DNA of 64,000 bases from Microglena sp. YARC (Eukaryota; Chlorophyta; Chlorophyceae; Chlamydomonadales; Chlamydomonadaceae), in assembly GCA_022414725.1 (NCBI GenBank), contig CM039463.1, forward strand, positions 33,513,517 through 33,577,516. Reading direction: 5' to 3'. Within the stretch, counting starts at the first letter, position 1. Each line of letters opens with the position of its first letter. The notes below the pieces were generated by a model. The model did no database searches, was not told where the DNA came from, and was given only the letters and a program-made list of their open reading frames with translations. Shown here piece after piece: positions 60,077-64,000 of the stretch. A program made the translations under genes and the position numbers.

Positions 60077-63000
60077 TTCCCTCCCATTAGCCACACCTGA
60101 TTTGGGCTGGTTACATAACGGTTTTCCGCAGGTTTTCTGTGCAGTGCCTGCAACTGAAAACACTGATGGACGCACATCCCACCACACGCCCACCCACGCT
60201 GGCTTGCAGGAGGCCAAGCGCACTAGAGATGACTGATTAACTGTGGAACCTCAACCTGACCACACCACCACACCCCCGTCCCCACACCCCCGTCCCCACA
60301 CCACGCCCACCCATGTTGGCTTGCAGGAGGCCAAGCACATTGGAGATGGCTTGTTAACTCTGGAACCCTGACTTCACCACACCACCTCCCACCACCAACA
60401 CACCACACCACACACCCACACTACACACCCACACCACACCCCATACCACACACCCACACCACGCCCACCCATGGTTGGGCTTGTAGGAGTCAAGCGCATT
60501 GGTGATGACTTTCCCAGAGCATCGCAGTCATGGGCACCTCTGGACCGTTGGCACCACTCCATCCCCACCTCACCTCACCACACCATCCCCACCACACACA
60601 CACCACCCACACTCCCCACCATGCTGGCTTGCAGGAGGCCAAGCGCACTAGAGATGACTGTTTCAACTCTGGAACTCCAACCTCACCACACACCCCCACC
60701 CCACCACACACCAACACCACACACCCCGCACTCCACACCCACACGACGACACCCCCATCACCACACACCCACACCACACACCCACACTCCATCCCCACAT
60801 GACACCCCCACACCACCCTCACCACCACACGCCCACCCATGTTGGCTTGCAGGAGGTCAAGCGCGTTGGTGATGACTTTGTAGAGCACACAGTCATTGGC
60901 ACCTCTGGCTGGAAGATGCCCTCCTTGATGCAAACCATCGTAGCGTGGCTGCTGGCGCCCCTCATTGAGATGGTGATGGGACGCGTACAAGAATGTAAGC
61001 AACGCATGAAGATCAGGAGATGTGGAACAGAAGGTGGTGGCCATGTTTTATCCTATGATCAAGAATGTCGAATTAGATATACACAAGCAGAGCATGAAGA
61101 TCAGAAGATGTGGAACAGAAGGTGGGTGGTATTTACATTTATATTTGTGTTTATATTTAGCCAATAATTCACAAGGGCATGTTAAGCCAATGGCTCGTAG
61201 GGAACGGCAACTTATATTAGTGTGTGAAGAACTGATATTAACTAATATTATTATAGTGTCACAATAATATTAGTTTTTCAAATACATTCAAAATTCTGGT
61301 GAGACGGCTCGTCAGTCTAATATTAACTAACATCCACTAATATTATTTATTCACTGATATTATGTAACTTAGCCTTTCCCTAACAGTTCATAATGTGGGT
61401 GGGCACATAATGTGGGAGGGCGCAGAATGTAGGTGGGCACAGAATGTGGGTTGGGTAGGGTACTTAGATAGTTCACAATCATATAAATAAGCACAATAAT
61501 TGTTATAATTTCACTACAAGTCAGCATGATCAGCCAATGGGCACAGAGTGTGGGTGGGCACGGGAGGTGGGTGGGATAGTGTACTTATCCGGATGATCAA
61601 TGGGAATAGTCGAATAGATATACACAAGCAGGAGCATGACGAGCAGGAGATGTGGAACAGAAGGTGGGTGGCCATGTTTGGCCAATGGTTGAGGAGGTAC
61701 GTAGGCACAGGGTGTGGGTGGGCACAGGAGGTGGGTGGGTAAAGAAAGTGGATGGCCATAGTTATCCTATGATTCAGAATACATGCACGAGCAGATAATG
61801 ATTCAGAATATATAATGATTCAGAATATAATTATAGTTTTCAGAATATAATTATAATTATGATTATTTTCAGAATAATACGGGATATATAATTATAATTA
61901 ATTATTATATAATTATAATTATGATTATTTTCAGAAATAATTATAATAATTATGTTATTTTCAGAATACGGGATATATAATTATAGATTAATTATTATAT
62001 AATTATAATTATGATTATTTTCAGAATATAATTATAGAATGATTCAGAATATATGCACGAGCAGAGCATGAAGAGCAGGAGATGTGGAATGTGGAACAGA
62101 AGGCGGGAGGCCATGTTTAGTCAATGGTTCAGGAGGTGGGTGCGCACAGAGGGTGGTTGCGCATATTTATAGGTACCGGCATATCATATGATTTTGACCA
62201 AAGGCGAGTATGATATCATACAATTGATCATATGATTTTTTTGTATAAAATGGTGCTTTGGCCTAGTCAGACTGCCGGCATCATATGATATCACATGATT
62301 CTTATAGACATGATACATACTTTTTCTGTTCCCTACATATTTAGCAAACGGTTCACAAGGTGGGTGGACATTCAAGGTGTTTGCGCATATTTAGCCTCTT
62401 TGGCTACCCCTGGAGAGTAGCATAGAGATGTGGAGCAGCAGTGGTGTGGCCATGTTTAGACAATGGAATTCAGTTTAGGTGGGTGGGCAAAGAAGGTGGT
62501 CGCATTATTTTAGCAAATGATTACAATTACATGATCACTGTAGCACGAACTCAGGGCCCCCGTCGGTAAAACAATTGTTTGGGGGTCAGTTCATCAGTGC
62601 TTTTTCTTTTTAAGCCCTTCCTGCACGGTTGGGCAAGTCCCTTTAGCCTATTTTGACCACCCTGGACTGTAGCATACATACAAATGGTTCAGCAGGGGGC
62701 AGTGGTGGGCACATAATGTCGTCGCGCGTATTTTGCCTTCTATTTAGGCTTCCCTCTGGACTATTGCAATTCATACATGGCGCTGCAATATTACTCCATA
62801 ACCACATAAACTAACGAATTGTTGAATTGTTTGTGATTCATTGCATCGCTCAGTAGTTCTGGTGGAGAACCTGGACATCACTGGCCACTGGAAAACTGTA
62901 ACAAAACGCATGCATGGCTGCAATATCTCCACTCATTCTAATCATGAATTGTTTGTAATTCGATTGCAGTGTTTTTCTGGAGGAAGACCTCGACATCACC

Positions 63001-63943
63001 ACGGCACCAAGAGATGGAGAAGGCCTCTTGCAATCTGGAACAATACATACATGGCTGCAATCTCTTCACCATAATAACTCGTGAATTGTTTGTAATTCGT
63101 TCACAGCATTTTGGGGGGGAAGACCTGGACATCACCACGGCACCAGTAATGGAAAGGCCCACTGGAAAACTGTAACAAAACATGCATAGCTGCAATCTCT
63201 TCACCAAAATAACTCATGAATTGTTTGTAATTCAATTGCAGTGTTTCTGGAGGAAGACCTGGACATCACCACAGCACCAGTGATGGAGAGACCCTCAGCA
63301 AAGCTGTCACGTTGCCAAGCGGAGCAGGGCCGCTGGTCTCCCAACATTCTTGCAGGTACGCTTGTGGCAGCAGTGATTGTAGTGACGGGGGTTTAAGGTA
63401 CACTTGTGGCAGCGGTGACTGTAGTGAGGGGGATTGAAGGTACACTTGTGGCAGCGGTGACTGTAGTGAGGGGGATTGAAGGTACACTTGTGGCAGCGGT
63501 GACCGTAGTGAGGGGATTGAAGGTACAGTTTGTGGCAGCCGGTGATTTGAAGGTGACCGGAATAGTGCAGATGGTGGTGGGGCGAGGGTGATTGGCGTGC
63601 GAGCTGTGTTGTTGTAAATCGAAAGGATGTTGCCAGGGTAGGTACAAAGGTGGGCGTTTGTGGAGGCAGCGGTTATTTGGTAGTGTGGGGGATGGTGGCG
63701 AGGGCTGAGATTAGTGTATGTGAGGATGGTGCTAGGGCGGTGGCGATGTGGTCGTGTGCGTGGTGAAAAGTAGTGTACAGGAAGTTTACCAACTCAACTT
63801 GACAGACATGGACCCCCCGGGCTCCACGCTTCGCGCTCTGCGCGGGTTCGGGGGGCCAGCGCACTGGGGCTGCTACCGACTCCGCTCTTTGCGACTTGTC
63901 GCGCGAAAGAAAAAAAAACGGTCCGGCGACCTGTTAACACTTC

Positions 63944-63978
<35 letters not shown>

Positions 63979-64000
63979 CCCTGCAGATCTGAACATCGTT
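38483..64000 (+). CDS. C2-domain protein, about 15 exons, 3' end beyond window
   Basis: Proposed exons: 38483-38617 (ATG), 38940-39035, 42149-42421, 43705-43966, 47905-48074, 49153-49440, 51278-51415, 55137-55294, 56380-56674, 58642-58980, 59204-59407, 60853-60994, 63242-63355 and 63987 onward. All junction phases agree, giving roughly 870 residues so far. Residues about 100-250 form a C2 domain (LHVKVQYARELV, SNPYCKISVG, CNPDWNETFTF, DDFCGQAELDL). Usual calcium-binding Asp positions are altered (SNPY for SDPY, ENW for D-x-D), so calcium binding is doubtful. Later parts include an acidic DSDEEEELELP stretch followed by KKKK, and a second C2-like beta-rich region (KYWIYCE, KFEQSFVFPE). The role is unknown. 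C2 proteins usually act at membranes. A ferlin relationship is possible but not shown. Confidence 0.65.
40308..40445 (+). mobile_element. CATA-tailed dispersed element, well-preserved copy
   Basis: The consensus features are AGGACCCCTGTTTGTAAAACAATTG, TTCAGTTCTTCAATGCTTTTT, AGCCCTTCCTGTCACGG, AAGTCCCTTTAGCCTATTTGGCC and CCCTGGACCGTACCATACATACA. Further copies lie at 2455, 50262, 55425 and 62545 (+) and, inverted, at 11255, 12840 and 13715. A fixed 3' end followed by CATACATACA suggests a retroposon. Confidence 0.6.
40625..40806. mobile_element. Small TIR element (AGCTTCTAGGCAGCTC family)
   Basis: CAGCAGCTTCTAGGCAGCTC and GAGGTGCCTAGAAGCTGCTG are inverted termini about 150 bp apart. The interior matches the copy at 11464 (AACACCCAAACATT, TGTATCAGCTTCAAGG, GTTAGGTTTAGCTAAATAGC). 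There is no coding capacity. Confidence 0.65.
41600..42148 (+). repeat. 47-bp array of acceptor plus exon head
   Basis: CCCCCTTCCATTTCGCAG-GATATGCTACCCACACTTATTTTATCATTT repeats eleven to twelve times. Each unit has a pyrimidine tract, a CGCAG acceptor and the first about 12 exon bases (GATATGCT). The final unit (acceptor ending 42148) runs into GATATGCTGCCCACACCAGAAGCC, the true C2 exon. This is the clearest acceptor array in the window. Confidence 0.92.
42422..43330 (+). repeat. Five or more copies of C2-exon tail plus GTAGG donor
   Basis: GCAAAATCAGTGTGGGAGACCAGCC...ATCTTGCAACCCCGAC.GGAATGAGACRTTCACATTCTCTRGCCAG-GTAGGATCC recurs at about 42530, 42713, 42893, 43068 and 43268, at 165-185 bp spacing. 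The distal copies lose the CGCTGCGCACCAACC section. The last has lost the GGCCAG-GTAGG donor. Confidence 0.88.
43967..45900 (+). repeat. Exon-tail copies, then a G-rich donor array
   Basis: Copies of GTGCTGAAAACAAGCGGGAA...GGATGTCTCCTGAGGACAGGGGGCGACATGTTCTGTCCCCTG-GTGAGTCGGGAGGCTAGTAG recur at 44050, 44228 and 44820. A 17-bp ATCACCTATCACGGTT array lies at 44440-44750. From 44990 the sequence collapses to CCTG-GTGAGTCGGGAGGCTAGTAGTGTGGGG with long G runs and CTTGTTTA, about 15 units. Each still holds the donor CCTGGTGAGTC. Confidence 0.88.
46090..47904 (+). repeat. 1.8-kb hexamer-type array, CTAAAC / CTCAAC / CTCATC
   Basis: Six-base units CCTAAA, CCTCAA, CCTCAT and CCTCAC form higher-order units such as CTCATGCTCACCCTCACTCTAAACC (46230-46800) and TCCCTCAACCTAAACCTCATCC (46880-47850). 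Because the unit is a multiple of three, frames stay open (LTLNLNLIL, RMRFRFR) but are not genes. The exon at 47905 begins directly after CTCTCAG in the last units. Confidence 0.9.
48075..48560 (+). repeat. Exon tail plus GTGAGTGG donor array
   Basis: GAGTGTATACGAGGAGCCCTGCATTGTTTTCATTCG.GTGAGTGGTGGTNGTGGTGGTAT repeats eight or nine times after the exon ending at 48074 (GAGGAGCCCTGCATTGTTTTCATTCGA). Some units lose the exon piece and keep only GTGAGT. Confidence 0.85.
48680..49110. repeat. (CATA)n microsatellite
   Basis: Nearly pure ACAT tetranucleotide has scattered CCACATAC and AATACA interruptions, ending about 45 bases before the acceptor at 49152. Confidence 0.95.
49441..49650 (+). repeat. 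92-bp copies of exon tail plus donor
   Basis: CCGGCTGGTTTGTCCGCCATGTCTGGGATGGGAGAG-GTGAGTGTGGGCGTGTTTTGGTTGCG..ATGTTTTTAATAGAGACCTTTA occurs once at the true exon end (49440) and twice more, ending at about 49532 and 49620. Confidence 0.85.
49780..50255. repeat. AT-rich array, TTTTTATACATTAAG units
   Basis: TACATTAAGTTTTCATACATGGCGTTGTTATGCATTTAGTTTTTA (about 52 bp) repeats about five times and then decays into GAGTTTTTATACACTGAG variants. Confidence 0.85.
50262..51140 (+). repeat. 160-170 bp array derived from a CATA-tailed element
   Basis: The unit is CCCCTGGACTGTAACATACATACACACACATCCTTG, TTTTCCAAGTNTCTGCCTTT, GTGTGTGTGTGCCTGCCAGACCCGCTGGACTGGAAGG and GGCCGTGTTCTTTAGGGATGACTGTGCATATGCATGCA. 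It repeats about five times. Its start matches the 3' end of the CATA-tailed family. Confidence 0.85.
51140..51277 (+). repeat. Two decayed acceptor plus exon-head copies
   Basis: GTGCATATCGACCTGGACTT..GATGACCCAGAC and GTGCATAACGACACGGACTTCAAAGAGGCTGACCCAGAC precede the true exon CATGCAG-AACGAAGTGCAATTCAAAG..TATGACCCAGAC (51278). In both, the CAG acceptor has become CATA. Confidence 0.75.
51416..55136 (+). repeat. 3.7-kb C-rich intron array
   Basis: The intron moves from CCCACCCGCTGACCCTCACCCAC units (51450-52080, 53560-53930) to CCCATCAAACCACCCACAC units of about 20 bp (52230-54990). Decayed copies of the upstream exon tail appear at 51764 (AATACTGGATTTACTGTGAGG) and 53275. A copy of the downstream acceptor and exon head (CACGCAGGTGAAGAACGCC) appears at 54992. 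Confidence 0.9.
55612..56379 (+). repeat. Tandem copies of the 5' half of the exon at 56380
   Basis: Four copies start near 55627, 55840, 55986 and 56180 with TTGCAG or TTCCAG. They then show AGCGGGGACGTTGATCTGCAAGAAGTC (early copies CAAGCCGGTACGTAGATCTGC). The last two keep the whole segment to TTCATCGACAACCCAACAC before dissolving into ACAAACACCCAC spacer. The copy at 56180 has an extra base (GATTTCTGC) that shifts its frame. Confidence 0.88.
56380..57790 (+). repeat. 181-bp array of complete 114-bp exon cassettes
   Basis: The parent exon ends at 56674. Four further units have a TTTTCAG acceptor, a 114-base open segment beginning GAAATGGACAACGT and a GTGAGC or GTGAGG donor: 56742-56855, 56923-57036, 57104-57217 and 57285-57398, exactly 181 bp apart. 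Each is phase 0-0 and codes 38 residues (start EMDNVTVSMHVGAADMDYR, end QEEMTQ or QEEMTH). Two more units (about 57465 and 57640) have damaged acceptors. Confidence 0.92.
57896..57945. repeat. (CACA)n / (CAC)n microsatellite
   Basis: CCACCACCACC passes into a pure CA run. Confidence 0.95.
58204..58377. mobile_element. TA-flanked MITE, subfamily 2, copy 1
   Basis: It begins GGGGTCGGCTATG after TA and ends GTTGCCGTTCCC before TA. The interior has AATATTAGTCGGACGAGCCGTCTCACC and CTAATATTATTGTGACAC. A reversed copy lies at 61200-61380. It shares termini with the ATCATATGAT family but has a different core. Confidence 0.75.
58981..59203 (+). repeat. 95-bp copies of exon tail plus GTACGTAAGG donor
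   Basis: GGAGATGCTGAGGATGGGTTG-GTACGTAAGGTAGGGCACTAAGGGTTATTTGGGGC recurs at about 59048 and 59140 after the exon end at 58980. The third copy (GTACGCAAGG) leads into the acceptor of the duplicated exon at 59204. Confidence 0.85.
59204..59407 (+). CDS. Duplicated exon of the C2 gene (204 bp, phase 0-0)
   Basis: It starts after CTATTTCAG and codes 68 residues (MARMGLKGHIESLMHGSNLV, ending DGLVITK). It parallels residues about 49-113 of the preceding exon (MARTDPKGYAESLMQGSKLL). The acceptor lies inside what is coding sequence in the parent exon, so a new splice site was formed. Both exons could be used in one mRNA without changing frame. Confidence 0.6.
59425..59575 (+). mobile_element. SINE-like repeat, copy 2
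   Basis: It shares TCAACTGCGATGGTAGCTTGTCCAG, CGGGCTCCCTTAATACCACGCCC and CACCAGGCGTTATCATTACC with the copy at 4675-4862. Confidence 0.55.
59640..60852 (+). repeat. Two arrays leading to the exon at 60853
   Basis: An about 250-bp unit (TTTGGGCTGGGTTACAGAAYGGTTT..CTGCAGTGCCTGCAACTGAAAA) occurs two to three times from 59690 to 60180. CCCACCCAYGNTGGCTTGCAG-GAGGCCAAGCGCACTAGAGATGACTG then repeats at about 60190, 60310, 60470 and 60625, separated by CACACCACACCC spacer, before the true exon at 60853. The copy heads carry in-frame stops such as GATGACTGA. Confidence 0.85.
60995..62160 (+). repeat. Dispersed copies of GAGCATGA.GA.CAG.AGATGTGGAACAGAAG-GTGGG
   Basis: Copies lie at about 61008, 61088, 61630 and 62065, each followed by GTGGGTGG and GGCCATGTTT. 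They look like tails of a small exon coding EH(D/E)(D/E)QEMWNRR. I could not tell which, if any, is spliced in, because the phase does not fit the neighbouring exons directly. AT-rich ATAATTATAATTA repeats fill 61790-62040. Confidence 0.55.
61200..61380. mobile_element. TA-flanked MITE, subfamily 2, copy 2 (inverted)
   Basis: TA, then GGGAACGGCAACTTATATTAG ... TTAGCCTTTCCC, then TA. The interior is the reverse complement of the 58204 copy (CACAATAATATTAG, GGTGAGACGGCTCGTC). Confidence 0.75.
62172..62333. mobile_element. TA-flanked MITE, ATCATATGAT subfamily
   Basis: TA, then GGTACCGGCATATCATATGA ... TTTTCTGTTCCC, then TA. It shares GAGTATGATATCATAC and GCCTAGTCAGACTGCCGGCATCATATGATATC with 21464-21629. 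Confidence 0.75.
62540..62830. repeat. CATA-tailed family copy and a related fragment
   Basis: CAGGGCCCCCGTCGGTAAAACAATTG, AGTTCATCAGTGCTTTTTC, CCCTTTAGCCTATTTTG and CTGGACTGTAGCATACATACA mark the copy at 62548-62690. A truncated relative with CCTCTGGACTATTGCAATTCATACATGG follows at 62745. Confidence 0.6.
62820..63241 (+). repeat. About 135-bp array of acceptor plus exon head
   Basis: ATTGTTTGTAATTCRNTTGCAG-TGTTTCTGGAGGAAGACCTGGACATCACC..GGCACCAGTAATGG repeats three times (about 62845, 62967, 63105) before the true exon 63242-63355. The first lacks the CAG (CGCTCAGTAG) and the third has CACAG. Confidence 0.88.
63356..63560 (+). repeat. 47-bp donor array after the exon at 63242
   Basis: GGTACACTTGTGGCAGCGGTGACTGTAGTGAGGGGGATTGAA repeats four times. 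The first unit contains the real donor GCAG-GTACGC. Later units begin GAAGGTACAC. Confidence 0.85.
63561..63986 (+). other. Last intron in the window
   Basis: GGTGGCGAGGG-type sequence occurs to 63770. A GC-rich palindromic stretch (GGACCCCCCGGGCTCCACGC ... GCGCGGGTTCGGGGGGCC) lies at 63810-63860, and a run of about 30 C at 63944. The acceptor CTGCAG at 63981-63986 then gives the first 14 bases of the next exon, which fits phase 1 (DLNIV). Confidence 0.55.

Overview
This is a eukaryotic nuclear window, not a prokaryotic one. Genes are broken into short exons with GT-AG introns and compatible codon phases. The introns are packed with minisatellites and microsatellites. A Copia-class LTR element, LINE remnants and several small repeat families are also present. 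AP2-like fragments, ARM-repeat/RING E3-type genes, Cys-rich GCC2/GCC3-like repeats and a Copia element together suggest a unicellular alga. A repeat-rich prasinophyte green alga is my guess, but nothing here proves the taxon. Exon boundaries were placed by eye from splice consensus, reading phase and comparison with neighbouring repeat copies. No search was run.

Layout. (1) 1-8957, + strand: the 3' part of a Cys-rich extracellular-type gene, at least five exons, with only phase-1 introns. Tandem copies of its own 3' end follow to about 9395. (2) 9400-14000: intergenic repeats, including a hAT-like MITE, a TIR element amplified into a 75-77 bp array, a (GTAT)n tract and a family with a CATA tail. 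(3) About 14000-29015: a large inverted duplication. Its left arm carries an ARM-RING gene (18731 to 15530, - strand) and a LINE fossil. Its right arm carries the mirror copy (22093-27914, + strand) with an extra ARM exon. A 540-bp spacer with a tRNA-like sequence lies at the centre. (4) 30621-37482, - strand: dispersed exons of a probable AP2-domain gene, with a complete but RT-less Copia element (31396-36009) in one intron. (5) 38483 to beyond 64000, + strand: a C2-domain gene with about 15 exons, running off the right edge.

The most striking feature is shared by all these genes. At almost every recognisable exon there is a tandem array in the flanking intron. Its unit is not random satellite: it contains one splice site plus the neighbouring piece of exon (exon tail plus donor, or acceptor plus exon head). 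Only the copy nearest the exon body continues into a full exon. In one case (56380-57398) four extra units are complete 114-bp phase 0-0 exons at an exact 181-bp period. This looks like a general process of intron growth by tandem duplication of exon-intron boundaries, and it creates many decoy or alternative splice sites.
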